Positions 17,966 through 27,111 of a stretch of DNA of 64,000 nucleotides are shown piece after piece (the stretch's first letter is position 1; each line of letters begins with the position of its first letter). Location of the stretch: NCBI RefSeq assembly GCF_011761565.1, contig NZ_JAASRM010000001.1, positions 1,240,139 to 1,304,138 of the forward strand. Direction: 5' to 3'. Made by a program: the position numbers and the translations under genes. Source of the stretch: Rhizomicrobium palustre (GTDB taxonomy: Bacteria; Pseudomonadota; Alphaproteobacteria; Micropepsales; Micropepsaceae). Below the pieces are notes generated by a model. That model saw nothing but the letters and a program-made list of their open reading frames with translations. It was not told the DNA's origin and ran no database searches.

Positions 17966-17980
17966 CGGCAATGTTTGCCT
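17966..17980. promoter_or_regulatory. FlbD/ftr-like palindrome in the fliF promoter
   Basis: CGGCA-ATGTT-TGCCT: one mismatch from the CGGCA-N5-TGCCG palindrome found twice between flgK and fliK. It starts 9 bp after the CtrA-like box, a position that fits FlbD repression of fliF, as the ftr4 site does in Caulobacter. Confidence 0.5.
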
Positions 17981-18028
17981 AGCAAGGCCCGGGCAGTTCC
18001 TCCCGGTCCTTACTGACGGGAGTTGGCA

Positions 18029-19624
18029 TTGCCGGATTTCATCAAAGCAATCGGAGCTGCACGCTTTGGCGTGATGGCAGGCGTCGCAGCCGCCCTCACG
18101 GCCTTCTTCCTTTATACGGCGGGCGTTCTTTCCACGCCGCCCAAATCTATCCTGTTTTCCGGCCTCGAGCAGCGGGAAGCCTCCGCAGTCGCCGCCAAGC
18201 TTGATGCCATGAACGTCCCCTACGAGTTGAAAGGTGACGGCGGTACAATCATGGTGCCCGGCGACCAAGTGACCAAGCTCCGCATGGAGCTGGCGCAAGA
18301 AAACCTTCCTTCGGCCGGCGTCGGCTATGAAATCTTCGACAAGTCGGATGCTTTCGGCACCACGGCCTTTGTCCAGAACATCAATCGCCTGCGCGCCATC
18401 GAAGGTGAGCTAGCGCGCTCCATTGCCACTATTGAGGGCGTTGAATCCACCCGCGTGCATCTCGTCGTGCCGGAGCGCCAGATTTTCCAGCGCGATCAGC
18501 AAAATCCTTCCGGCTCAGTGGTGCTGAAAACCAAAGGCACGCTGGGCAAAGGTCAGGTGCAGGCCATCCAGCATTTGGTCGCTGCCGCCGTGGCCGGCCT
18601 CACCCCGGATCATGTCGCCATCGTCGACGATAAGGGCAACCTCCTCGCCGGCGGAACGGATAATGGCGATAATGCCACGGCATTAGGCCAAGAACAGCAT
18701 ACTACAGATTTCGAAGAGCGCATCCGGCAGCGCGTGGAATCGATGGTCGCCAGCGTTGTGGGCCATGGCCATGTCCGCGCCCAGGTGACCGCCAATCTCG
18801 ACTACAATCGCGTCAACGAGACCAGCGAAACCTTCGACCCCGATTCCAAGGTCGTGCGCTCCACCAACACGATCGAACACAACGCCACAGATACAAATGG
18901 CGCTGCGCCCGTGTCCGTCGCCAATTCGCTGCCCGGCCAACAACAGGCTGGCGCCGATTCCACGAAATCGAGCTCAGGCAGCACCGAGGAAATCACCAAT
19001 TACGAGATTTCCAAGACGGTAAAGACCTCCGTGGTCGATCAAGGCGTGGTGAAAAAGCTCTCTGTCGCCGTCGTGGTCGATGGCGAGGACAAAGCGGGCA
19101 AGTATACGCCCCGCACCGCCGAAGAAATGAAGCAGATCGAAGCGCTGGTGAAATCCGCCATTGGCTTTGACCAAGCCCGCGGCGACGCGGTGCAGGTCGT
19201 CAACATGCCTTTCGCCCGCGTCGACACGACGCTTGGTACACCTGCCACCCAACCCATGCTGGGCTTGGATAGCTCGGCTTGGTTCAAGATCATTGAGGCG
19301 GGGATTTTCTCCATCACCGCGCTGCTGATCGGCCTTTTCGTGCTGCGCCCCTTGACCAAGCGGATGTTCGCGCCGCTCTCATCTACCACAATCACGACGA
19401 CGACCACCGCCTTGCCCGCGCAGGCCGCTGCTGCAGGCGAATTGCCCGCCCCCAGCGGCGAAACGCCCGCCCTCACGCCGAACAAGGTCGAGAACATGAT
19501 CGATATTCAGCGCATCGAAGGCCAAGTGCGCGAATCCTCGGTCAAGAAAGTAGGCGAAGTCGTCAGTTCCCATCCCGAAGAAGCGCTGGCCATCCTGCGC
19601 TCCTGGCTGCATCAACCGGTGTAA
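18029..19624 (+). CDS. fliF: Flagellar MS-ring protein FliF
   Basis: 531 residues. FliF forms the MS ring in the inner membrane. A membrane span sits near residues 13-33, then the YscJ/FliF ring domains (FSGLEQREASAVAAKLDAM, then VRVQVT-type segment VRAQVTANLDYNRVNE), a second span near 418-438, and a cytoplasmic tail ending in HPEEALAILRSWLHQ, which docks on FliG. Two TTG codons compete. TTG 18029 is preferred because ACGGGAG ends 6 bp before it, while TTG 18023 directly abuts the ribosome site. It heads the operon fliF-fliG-flbE-fliN-flbD, with fliG 3 bp downstream. Upstream CtrA-like and FlbD-like sites suggest dual control. Confidence 0.95.
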   Translation: MPDFIKAIGAARFGVMAGVAAALTAFFLYTAGVLSTPPKSILFSGLEQREASAVAAKLDAMNVPYELKGDGGTIMVPGDQVTKLRMELAQENLPSAGVGYEIFDKSDAFGTTAFVQNINRLRAIEGELARSIATIEGVESTRVHLVVPERQIFQRDQQNPSGSVVLKTKGTLGKGQVQAIQHLVAAAVAGLTPDHVAIVDDKGNLLAGGTDNGDNATALGQEQHTTDFEERIRQRVESMVASVVGHGHVRAQVTANLDYNRVNETSETFDPDSKVVRSTNTIEHNATDTNGAAPVSVANSLPGQQQAGADSTKSSSGSTEEITNYEISKTVKTSVVDQGVVKKLSVAVVVDGEDKAGKYTPRTAEEMKQIEALVKSAIGFDQARGDAVQVVNMPFARVDTTLGTPATQPMLGLDSSAWFKIIEAGIFSITALLIGLFVLRPLTKRMFAPLSSTTITTTTTALPAQAAAAGELPAPSGETPALTPNKVENMIDIQRIEGQVRESSVKKVGEVVSSHPEEALAILRSWLHQPV

Positions 19625-19627
19625 TCC

Positions 19628-20662
19628 ATGTCGCGTCCGACCAAAGGCCCCGTCAAAGACGACATGCGCCAGCTTAGTGGCGCGGAGCGATCGGCCATCC
19701 TCATGCTTGCGCTTGGCGAAGAGCATTCGTCCAAGCTCTGGCTGATGCTGGACGATGACGAAATCAAGGAAATCTCCCAGATCATGTCCAATCTGGGCAC
19801 GATCTCCTCGGCTCTGGTTGAAAAACTCCTCGTAGACTTTGTGTCGCAGCTATCCGGCACAGGTTCCCTTATGGGTTCCTATGAGTCCACCGAACGCCTG
19901 CTCAACCGCCTCATGCCAGCCGAGCGCGTGGCGACCATCATGGAAGAAATCCGCGGTCCCGCTGGCCGCACCATGTGGGATAAGCTTGGCAACGTGAATG
20001 AGACGGTGCTCGCGAATTATCTGAAGAACGAATACCCGCAGACCGTCTCTGTGGTGCTCTCCAAGATCAAACCGGAGCATGCTGCGCGCGTGCTAGCCGC
20101 CTTGCCGGAAGAATTCGCGCTTGAAGTCGTCCAGCGCATGCTGCGCATGGAAAGCGTGCAGAAGGACATTCTCGACAAGGTGGAACGCACCTTGCGCGTT
20201 GAATTCATGTCCAACCTCGCCCGCACCGCCAAGCGCGACTCGCACGAATTGATGGCGGAGATATTCAATAATTTCGACCGCCAAACCGAAAACCGCTTTG
20301 TGACGGCCCTTGAAGAGCGCAACCGAGATTCCGCCGAGCGCATCAAGGCGCTCATGTTCACATTCGAGGATTTGGGCAAGCTCGATCCAGGTTCGATCCA
20401 GACCCTTCTGCGCCATGTCGAAAAGGACAAGCTGGCACTGGCAATCAAGGGTGCTACCGATTCTCTGCGTGATGTTTTCTTCTCGAATATGAGCGAGCGC
20501 GCCGGCAAGATTCTGCGCGAAGACATGGAAGCCATGGGCCCAGTGCGCCTCAAAGACGTCGACGAAGCGCAGATGCGCATGGTCAATACCGCCAAAGACC
20601 TCGCCAATAAGGGCGAAATCATGATCGCCAGCAAGCAAGGCGAAGACGAGCTGGTGTACTGA
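19628..20662 (+). CDS. fliG: Flagellar motor switch protein FliG
   Basis: 344 residues, normal length. FliG couples the MS ring to the C ring and carries the torque helix that meets MotA. The N-terminal FliF-binding region begins [19 protein letters not shown]. The middle domain holds the EHPQ-like [19 protein letters not shown]. The C-terminal domain includes [11 protein letters not shown] and the charged helix [21 protein letters not shown], both highly conserved. It begins 3 bp after fliF and ends 1 bp before flbE, so it is tightly coupled in the fliF operon. Confidence 0.97.
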   Translation: MSRPTKGPVKDDMRQLSGAERSAILMLALGEEHSSKLWLMLDDDEIKEISQIMSNLGTISSALVEKLLVDFVSQLSGTGSLMGSYESTERLLNRLMPAERVATIMEEIRGPAGRTMWDKLGNVNETVLANYLKNEYPQTVSVVLSKIKPEHAARVLAALPEEFALEVVQRMLRMESVQKDILDKVERTLRVEFMSNLARTAKRDSHELMAEIFNNFDRQTENRFVTALEERNRDSAERIKALMFTFEDLGKLDPGSIQTLLRHVEKDKLALAIKGATDSLRDVFFSNMSERAGKILREDMEAMGPVRLKDVDEAQMRMVNTAKDLANKGEIMIASKQGEDELVY

Positions 20663-20663
20663 T

Positions 20664-21293
20664 ATGAACACGGCCGAGATCAAGAAATATACTTTTGACA
20701 CGGAGTTCAGGCCGGAAGGCGACCTCATCTCCAACGCCGCGCGCTTGCGCCAGAAGAAGGTGCTCACGCAGGAAGAGCTCGACAGCATGCTGAGCCGCGC
20801 CCGCGAGCAAGGCATGAAAATGGGCCAGGTCCGCGCCGCTGAAGCCACTGCTGCCGCTGTCCAGCAGCTTTGTGTCATCGTGCGGCAATCGATGGACACA
20901 GCTCAGGGGCAGCTGAACGCAGTCCGGGAAGAAGCAAGCGCGCTGGCCCTGGTTGCTGGTCGCAAACTTGCCCATGTCGCTGTCGGGATGTTGCCGCAGG
21001 GCGAAATCGAGGAAGCACTGCGCGAAGCAATCCATCAAGCCATTGCCGAACCGCGGATCGTGCTGCGCGCCGCCCCGCAAGTCATCGAGGCGGTCAAAGA
21101 CCGGCTGGAGGAGCTCGCTCTGGAGTTGGGGTATGAAGGCCGGCTTGTCGCCACGCCCGACCCCTCGATTCCTAGCGGCGACTGCAGGATTGAATGGCGC
21201 GGCGGCGGCGCGGAACGCAGCATGCAGCATTTGGAAGAAGCTATCGGCGAGGTCATTGCCCGTCGGATAAGCCAAGACGGTATGAAAGGATAA
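20664..21293 (+). CDS. flbE: FliH-like flagellar export protein (FlbE)
   Basis: 209 residues. Position between fliG and fliN, plus the FliH-type C-terminal region (ALREAIHQAIAEPRIVLRAAP, then DPSIPSGDCRIEWRGGG), identify the FliH/FlbE family, which binds the export ATPase FliI as a stator-like dimer. The mid part (about 30-100) is helical and alanine-rich, likely coiled coil. In Caulobacter the equivalent operon gene is called flbE. The family is poorly conserved in sequence, so the call rests on the C-terminal domain and synteny together. Its partners fliI and fliJ lie at 33.5-35.2 kb. Confidence 0.85.
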   Translation: MNTAEIKKYTFDTEFRPEGDLISNAARLRQKKVLTQEELDSMLSRAREQGMKMGQVRAAEATAAAVQQLCVIVRQSMDTAQGQLNAVREEASALALVAGRKLAHVAVGMLPQGEIEEALREAIHQAIAEPRIVLRAAPQVIEAVKDRLEELALELGYEGRLVATPDPSIPSGDCRIEWRGGGAERSMQHLEEAIGEVIARRISQDGMKG

Positions 21294-21296
21294 GCC

Positions 21297-21656
21297 ATGG
21301 CCGGCAACGATGACATCGACCTGCCCGACCTCTCGCACGAACCGCAACAAGGTTCTGGCTCCGCTCTGCTGACGGGCGCCAATACGGGCGAGGCTGAAGT
21401 CAAACATACCGCGCAAGATCTGGAAGCGGTGTTCGACGTGCCGGTCACGGTCTCCGCAGTCCTGGGCAAATCCGCGATGGAAGTGAGCTCGCTGTTGAAG
21501 CTTGCCAAGGGAACCATCGTCGAGCTCGACCGCAAGGTCGGCGAAGCCATCGATATTTATGTGAATGACCGGCTGGTCGCGCGCGGAGAAGTGGTGCTGG
21601 TAGAAGACCGGCTGGGCGTGACCATGACAGAAATCATCAAGGCCGGCCAAAGCTGA
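21297..21656 (+). CDS. fliN: Flagellar motor switch protein FliN
   Basis: 119 residues. FliN is the C-ring component that binds FliH and CheY-P. The SpoA (FliMN_C) domain fills residues 45-115: VPVTVSAVLGKSAMEVSSLL, then GTIVELDRKVGEAIDIYVND, then ARGEVVLVEDRLGVTMTEI. An acidic, less conserved 40-residue N-terminus precedes it. The gene starts 3 bp after flbE, within the fliF operon. No anomalies. Confidence 0.95.
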   Translation: MAGNDDIDLPDLSHEPQQGSGSALLTGANTGEAEVKHTAQDLEAVFDVPVTVSAVLGKSAMEVSSLLKLAKGTIVELDRKVGEAIDIYVNDRLVARGEVVLVEDRLGVTMTEIIKAGQS

Positions 21657-21684
21657 CCTGGACCGAGGAATAAGGAACTAGACC

Positions 21685-23070
21685 ATGCGGCTTCTCATCG
21701 TCGGCTCTCTTTCGGGTCAGATCGGTGCGGCGACCAAGATCGCGATGGATCGCGGCGCCAAAGTCACCCACGCTTCCTCCATTGATATGGCGCTCGCCAT
21801 TCTTCGCGGCGGCTCGGGCGCGGATCTCGCTCTTTGCGATATCGTTTTGGATATCGGCACTCTGGTTCGAGGCCTAGCCGCAGAACATATCTGCACCCCG
21901 GTTGTCGCCTGCGGCGTGGGCAGCGATGCCCGCAAAGCCGTGGATGCCATTCGCGCGGGTGCCAAAGAATACCTGCCCCTCCCCCCCGATCCGGAACTGA
22001 TTGCGGCCGTTTTCGCGGCGGTGGCTGACGAAAGCCATCAGATGATCGCCGAAGACGAGGCGATGCTGTCGGTGATCGGTCTGGCTGATCAGGTCGCCCC
22101 CTCGGAGGCCTCGATTCTGCTCACCGGCGAAAGCGGTACGGGTAAGGAAGTTCTCGCTCGGTATGTACATAAGAAGTCGAACCGCGCTGACAAGCCCTTT
22201 ATCTCGGTAAACTGCGCGGCCATTCCGGAAAACCTGCTGGAATCAGAATTGTTCGGCCACGAAAAGGGCGCCTTCACCGGTGCCATTGCCCGGCGCGTCG
22301 GCAAGTTCGAGGAAGCCAATTCCGGCACACTGCTGCTGGACGAAATCAGCGAGATGGATGCGCGGCTGCAGGCGAAGCTCTTGCGCGCCATTCAGGAGCG
22401 CGAGATCGACCGTGTAGGCGGCACGCGTCCGGTGAAAATCGATATTCGCATTATCGCCACCTCCAATCGCGATCTTGCTGAGGAAGTGCGCAAAGGCACT
22501 TTCCGCGAAGACCTTCTCTATCGCCTCAACGTCGTGAACCTGCGCCTACCGTCTTTGCGAGAACGTCCCAAGGACATTCTCGCCCTGTCGCGCCACTTTG
22601 CCCGCAAATACGCCGAAGCCAATGGCGTGGCCTTCCGTCCTATCGGTTCTGCAACCGAACGCCTCTTGGTGCAACACCCCTGGCCGGGTAACGTTCGCGA
22701 ACTGGAAAACACCATTCACCGCGCCGTGCTCTTGGCGAGCGGCAATGAGATCGGGCCTGAGGCCATTCGCCTGCCGGATGGCAAGCAGGTCGGCAGCAGC
22801 ACTTTTGCGGCTGGCACGACCGACCTTCCCACCCCAGTCCGCTCGGCTGTAGAATCGGCGGCGGCCGTGACCCGCGGATTGGTGGGCCGGACTGTGGCGG
22901 ATGTGGAGCGCGATCTGATCCTCGACACGCTGGATCACTGCCTCGGCAATCGCACCCATGCGGCCAATATACTCGGCATCTCCATTCGCACGCTGCGCAA
23001 TAAGCTGCGTGAGTATTCGCAAGCCGGTCTTGCCATTCCAGGCCCCGGTGAGCAGCGCGCCGTCGGATAA
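21685..23070 (+). CDS. flbD: Sigma-54-dependent flagellar regulator FlbD
   Basis: 461 residues. The N-terminal receiver-like domain (1-115) is degenerate: it has LCDIVLD but lacks the usual Lys-Pro after the last strand (EYLPLPPDP), as expected for FlbD, which is controlled by FliX rather than by a classical kinase. The AAA+ domain (about 125-355) has Walker A GESGTGKE, the sigma-54 contact loop GAFTGA and LLLDEISEM. The Fis-type helix-turn-helix is near 415-450 (NRTHAANILGISIRTLRNKL). FlbD activates late sigma-54 promoters and represses fliF. The palindromes at 12951, 12970 and 17966 are its likely sites. It is the last gene of the fliF operon. Confidence 0.93.
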   Translation: MRLLIVGSLSGQIGAATKIAMDRGAKVTHASSIDMALAILRGGSGADLALCDIVLDIGTLVRGLAAEHICTPVVACGVGSDARKAVDAIRAGAKEYLPLPPDPELIAAVFAAVADESHQMIAEDEAMLSVIGLADQVAPSEASILLTGESGTGKEVLARYVHKKSNRADKPFISVNCAAIPENLLESELFGHEKGAFTGAIARRVGKFEEANSGTLLLDEISEMDARLQAKLLRAIQEREIDRVGGTRPVKIDIRIIATSNRDLAEEVRKGTFREDLLYRLNVVNLRLPSLRERPKDILALSRHFARKYAEANGVAFRPIGSATERLLVQHPWPGNVRELENTIHRAVLLASGNEIGPEAIRLPDGKQVGSSTFAAGTTDLPTPVRSAVESAAAVTRGLVGRTVADVERDLILDTLDHCLGNRTHAANILGISIRTLRNKLREYSQAGLAIPGPGEQRAVG

Positions 23071-23075
23071 TCTTC

Positions 23076-23105
23076 CCGGCGTCAGATGTCCAAATCTGGC
23101 GCCGG
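23076..23105 (+). terminator. Hairpin after flbD (terminator-like, U-poor)
   Basis: CCGGCGTCAGAT pairs with ATCTGGCGCCGG over 12 bp (one T-G wobble), loop GTCCAA, starting 6 bp after the flbD stop. The next bases are TTCTTG, not a T-run. It shares the base of its stem with the hairpin after flgE. Probably an operon 3' end, since flhA starts 41 bp later. Confidence 0.55.
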
Positions 23106-23146
23106 TTCTTGCGTAAATGCGTTAACGTTAGCGGGATAACTCGATT

Positions 23147-25264
23147 ATGGCCGACACCAACAGCGCGACGCCGACCGCCTTAGGCGGGCTCGACCTGTCG
23201 CCCGCCGGCATTCTCGATATCATCAAGCGCAGCGACCTCGGCCTCGCCATCGGCATTATGGCGATTCTGGTGGTCTTGATCCTGCCGCTGCCGACGCTGC
23301 TGCTCGACTTCATGCTGGCGCTGTCGCTCAGCTTTGCCATCCTGATCCTGATGACGGCGGTCTTTATCCGCCGCCCGCTGGAATTCTCCTCCTTTCCGGC
23401 AGTGCTGCTCATCACCACGATGCTGCGCCTGTCACTGAACCTTGCCTCCACCCGACTGATCCTTAGCCACGGCAATAACGGCACAGCATCCGCCGGCCAT
23501 GTGATCGAGGCATTCGGCAAGCTGGTCATGCAAGGCAACTTCGTGATCGGCTTCATCATTTTCGCGATCCTGGTGATCGTGAACTTTGTGGTCATCACCA
23601 AAGGTTCTGGCCGTATCGCCGAAGTGGCCGCGCGCTTCACCTTGGATGCGATGCCGGGCAAGCAGATGGCGATCGACGCCGATCTTTCCTCCGGTCTCAT
23701 CGACGAGAAGGAAGCCCGCAAACGGCGCAAGGAGCTGGAATCGGAATCCAACTTCTTCGGCGCCATGGACGGTGCCTCCAAATTCGTCCGCGGCGATGCC
23801 GTCGCGGGCTTGATGATTGTCGGTATCAACGTGGTGGGTGGGATCATCGTCGCGGTGGTCCAGCACGGCATGAGCATTGGCGATGCGACGAAGACCTTCA
23901 CCCTGCTCTCAGTCGGTGAAGGCCTGGTGGCCCAGATGCCGGCCCTCATCATCTCCATCGCCGCCGGCCTTATGGTCTCCAAGGCGGGTGTCGAAGGCTC
24001 GACCGACCGCGCCCTGATGACCCAGTTTTCCCATTACCCGCAGGGCCTTGCCATGGCTTCCGCGGTGATGGGCTTTGTCGCGCTGCTGCCCGGCATGCCG
24101 AACTTCATCTTCGCCGCGCTTTCGGGCGGCATCGGCTTTCTGTCGTACAAAGCCTTCGAACACAAAAGGAGCGAAGAGAGCAAAGTCGTCGCCGAGACCG
24201 AAGCCGCAAAGACCACCGAAGCGGCCAAGGAAGAGCCGATCTCGACCGCGCTTGCCCTCGACATGCTCAGGGTGGAGCTAGGCTATGCCCTTCTCGCCCT
24301 GATCAATGACGTCAAAGGACATCGTATCACAGATCAGATCAAGGCGTTGCGCCGCCAGTTGGCTCAGGAAATGGGCTTCGTCATGCCCGCCGTGCGCATC
24401 CTCGACAATATGCAGCTCAGCGCCAACGAGTACCGCATCTCGGTCAAGGAAGTGGATGCGGGCCGCGGCGAGCTGCATCCCGGCAGCTTCCTAGCCATGG
24501 ATCCGCGCGGGCTTCCCATTGATCTGCCCGGCACGCATACGACCGAACCCGCCTTCGGCCTGCCCGCGACTTGGGTTTCCTCGTCGTTGCGCGAAGAAGC
24601 CAATTTCCGCGGCTATACCGTGGTGGATCCGGGCACCGTGCTTACCACCCACCTGACTGAAGTGCTCAAGACCCATATGGCCGAGCTGCTCTCCTATGCG
24701 GAGACCAAGAAGCTGCTCGACGATCTGCCGGCCGAACACAAGAAGCTGGTCGAGGAACTCATCCCTTCGCAGATCTCGGTCACGGGCGTGCAGCGCGTGC
24801 TGCAGACCCTCTTGGGCGAACGCATCTCCATCCGCGACCTTCCCGCCATCCTGGAAGGGATCGCGGAAGCCGTCGGCCACACCAAGAACGCACTCTACAT
24901 CACCGAGCATGTCCGCGCACGGCTGGCGCGCCAGATCTGCAACGCCAACATGTCACCCAATGGCTATCTGCCGATCCTGGCCATGTCGCCCGGCTGGGAA
25001 CAGGCCTTCGCGGAATCCATCATCGGTCAGGGCGAAGATCGCCAGCTCGCCATGGCGCCAAGCCAGCTGCAGCAATTCATCACCGCTGTGCGCGATCGCT
25101 TCGAGGAAGCCACCGGCCGCGGCGATATTCCGGTACTCCTTACCAGCCCGCAGGCGCGGCCCTTCGTGCGTTCCATTATCGAGCGCTTCCGCCCGCAAAC
25201 GGTGGTGATGAGCCAGAACGAAATTCATCCTTCCATTCGTCTTCGCACGATGGGACAGGTGTAA
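23147..25264 (+). CDS. flhA: Flagellar export gate protein FlhA
   Basis: 705 residues. FlhA is the main membrane component of the flagellar type III export gate. About eight membrane spans lie in the first 330 residues. The FHIPEP family signature region is present as TMLRLSLNLASTRLIL and then AEVAARFTLDAMPGKQMAID. The cytoplasmic ring domain (about 360-705) contains ELLSYAETKKLLDDLPAEHK and VLQTLLGERISIRDLPAILE. It is separated from flbD by a hairpin and a GTTAAC-containing gap (around 23123), so it may have its own promoter. flhF follows after 6 bp. Confidence 0.97.
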   Translation: MADTNSATPTALGGLDLSPAGILDIIKRSDLGLAIGIMAILVVLILPLPTLLLDFMLALSLSFAILILMTAVFIRRPLEFSSFPAVLLITTMLRLSLNLASTRLILSHGNNGTASAGHVIEAFGKLVMQGNFVIGFIIFAILVIVNFVVITKGSGRIAEVAARFTLDAMPGKQMAIDADLSSGLIDEKEARKRRKELESESNFFGAMDGASKFVRGDAVAGLMIVGINVVGGIIVAVVQHGMSIGDATKTFTLLSVGEGLVAQMPALIISIAAGLMVSKAGVEGSTDRALMTQFSHYPQGLAMASAVMGFVALLPGMPNFIFAALSGGIGFLSYKAFEHKRSEESKVVAETEAAKTTEAAKEEPISTALALDMLRVELGYALLALINDVKGHRITDQIKALRRQLAQEMGFVMPAVRILDNMQLSANEYRISVKEVDAGRGELHPGSFLAMDPRGLPIDLPGTHTTEPAFGLPATWVSSSLREEANFRGYTVVDPGTVLTTHLTEVLKTHMAELLSYAETKKLLDDLPAEHKKLVEELIPSQISVTGVQRVLQTLLGERISIRDLPAILEGIAEAVGHTKNALYITEHVRARLARQICNANMSPNGYLPILAMSPGWEQAFAESIIGQGEDRQLAMAPSQLQQFITAVRDRFEEATGRGDIPVLLTSPQARPFVRSIIERFRPQTVVMSQNEIHPSIRLRTMGQV

Positions 25265-25270
25265 CGCGTC

Positions 25271-26320
25271 ATGCAGCTTCGCACCTTCCTTGCCAAGGAT
25301 ATGAGAGAGGCCCTCACCGAGGTGAGGAATGCCATGGGGCCGGAAGCGGTCATCGTGGCAACCCAGCCGACCAAAGGTGGCGGGGTGATGGTGCGTGCCG
25401 CCCTGGAAGAGCCCGATCCGGAACCTCTGCCACCGCCCGAGCCGGAGCGGTCTAGCACATCGCAAGACTATGATCCCGACGATATCGATGCCCTGTTCCA
25501 GCAGAGCATGATCCGCCGTCTCAGGGAAAAGAAAACCACGCTGCAGGGCAAGCGCAAGTTCGACCGCACCGAGATGCTGGCCGCCTTCGCCAAGAGCCGC
25601 CTGCCCGAAGCGCTCGGCCATTCCCTGGCCGAGGCCGCCGCCAAAACCGGGCTCAACGACATGACATTGGCCTTAGCAGCGGCCATCGATGCGCGCATGA
25701 CCTCGGCCCCGGTCGACTTCGTGAACGCCAAGGCGATGCTTCTTGTCGGCCCCAATGGCGCAGGCAAGACCGCCATCGCCGCCAAGATCGGTGCCCATGC
25801 CCGCCTTGCTGGGCGTCCGGTGCGCCTCGTCGCCCATGACGTTACCGGCGCTGGCGCGGTGGCGCGCCTTAAAGACTTCGCCGATCATCTCGACGCACAG
25901 ATCGTCACCGCCGAAAGCGCCCTCGCCTTAGCTGGTGTCGTCAATCAAGCGGTGCGCGACGGCGCGCTTGCCGTGATCGACACAGCGGGCTTTGATCCGC
26001 GCCAGCCTAAAGCTGCCGCTGCTTTCGGCGCGCTGGCCCAGATCGAGCCGGTTGAAATCATCGGCGTGATCTCCGCCCTCACCGATAGCGAAGAAGCCTC
26101 CGAAATGGCGGAGGCGCTCGCCAAGCTCGGCGCCACGCGCCTTGTCATCACCGCCGCCGATATGACCCGCCGCATGGGCGCGCTGGCGGCTGCCGCGATG
26201 ACGCCCGACCTCGCAGTCGGCTTTGTGACCCGCTCGCCCTTTGTGGCAGGCGAACTTGAAACCCTGACGCCGCTGGCGCTTGCCCGGCTTCTCGTCGAAC
26301 CAGCGGAGGGCGCGCAATGA
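25271..26320 (+). CDS. flhF: Flagellar GTPase FlhF (SRP54-type)
   Basis: 349 residues. FlhF is an SRP-type GTPase that directs the site and number of polar flagella. The N-terminus MQLRTFLAKDMREALTEV and MGPEAVIVATQ is typical FlhF. The NG domain has the P-loop LLVGPNGAGKTAIAAKI near residue 160, then VAHDVTGAGAVARLKDFA and the G3-like motif IDTAGF. The P-loop carries Asn-Gly-Ala in place of the more common Thr-Gly-Val. It is somewhat shorter than enterobacterial or Vibrio homologues. It overlaps flhG by 4 bp (ATGA), so the pair is translationally coupled. Confidence 0.85.
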   Translation: MQLRTFLAKDMREALTEVRNAMGPEAVIVATQPTKGGGVMVRAALEEPDPEPLPPPEPERSSTSQDYDPDDIDALFQQSMIRRLREKKTTLQGKRKFDRTEMLAAFAKSRLPEALGHSLAEAAAKTGLNDMTLALAAAIDARMTSAPVDFVNAKAMLLVGPNGAGKTAIAAKIGAHARLAGRPVRLVAHDVTGAGAVARLKDFADHLDAQIVTAESALALAGVVNQAVRDGALAVIDTAGFDPRQPKAAAAFGALAQIEPVEIIGVISALTDSEEASEMAEALAKLGATRLVITAADMTRRMGALAAAAMTPDLAVGFVTRSPFVAGELETLTPLALARLLVEPAEGAQ

Positions 26321-27108
26321 GCCTTTTCGGACCTCGTCTTACCGCCATCGGCTCCGGCAAAGGCGGCACGGGCAAAACCTTCATCTCGTTGAGCCTTGCC
26401 CAATCCTTCGCCGATCTTGGCGAACGCGTTCTGGTCTGCGATGCCGATCTTGGCCTTTCCAATACGGCGGTGCATCTGGGCCTCGCACGTTCCGGCGATC
26501 TGCCCGGCTTTCTTGCCGGACGCACACCGCTCGCCGCAGCCGTGGCAAAAGTTGAAACCCAAGGCCATCAGAGCTTCGATCTTCTGGCGGCACCGGCGGG
26601 ATCAGGCGCGCTTTCCAATGCCGATGGCGCGATGGCCGAAAAGCTCACCCAGCTTTTGCGCCGTACCAATTCCTATGACCGGGTGGTGATCGATCTCGGC
26701 GCCGGGATCAGCGAGCCAGTCCTTACCATCGCGGCGGATGCCGATGATGTTGTGGTGGCGATGACGCCCGACCCTGCCGCGCTCACCGATGCTTATGCCT
26801 TTGTCAAACTGGTCTTGAAGCGGACGGGCGGACGCTGCCCCTCGCTGATCGTCAATATGGCGGCGGGCGCCCCCGAAGCCAAACGCACAGCCGAAGCGCT
26901 GACCAATGCGGCGCGCACCTTCTTGAAGGCGACCCCGGCCTTCTTAGGCTTTGTGCCGAGCGATGCGCGGGTGGTGGATTGTTTGCGCCGTCAGGCCTCG
27001 CTCTTCATCGCGCATCCCAACTGCCCCTCGCTCACCGCCATTGCGGCGCTGGCGGGCAAGCTGGGCGGCGCCGGGCAGCATATGCGCGCGGCAAGCTCGA
27101 TCCGGTGA
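26317..27108 (+). CDS. flhG: MinD/ParA-like flagellar number regulator FlhG (FleN)
   Basis: 263 residues of the MinD/ParA ATPase family. The deviant Walker A motif GKGGTGKT is at residues 13-20, then VCDADLGLSNTAVHLGL (Walker A' type) and VVIDLGAGIS (Walker B). Coupling with flhF identifies it as FlhG/FleN, the negative regulator of flagellar number that antagonises FlhF, rather than a plasmid ParA. The C-terminus lacks an obvious long amphipathic membrane-targeting helix. The gene ends 3 bp before the convergent DoxX gene, closing the flagellar block. Confidence 0.85.
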   Translation: MSLFGPRLTAIGSGKGGTGKTFISLSLAQSFADLGERVLVCDADLGLSNTAVHLGLARSGDLPGFLAGRTPLAAAVAKVETQGHQSFDLLAAPAGSGALSNADGAMAEKLTQLLRRTNSYDRVVIDLGAGISEPVLTIAADADDVVVAMTPDPAALTDAYAFVKLVLKRTGGRCPSLIVNMAAGAPEAKRTAEALTNAARTFLKATPAFLGFVPSDARVVDCLRRQASLFIAHPNCPSLTAIAALAGKLGGAGQHMRAASSIR

Positions 27109-27111
27109 GCC

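Noticed and set aside
20619..21650. A 343-codon open frame on the minus strand
   Set aside because: Antisense to flbE and fliN, both of which are supported by motifs and tight operon spacing.
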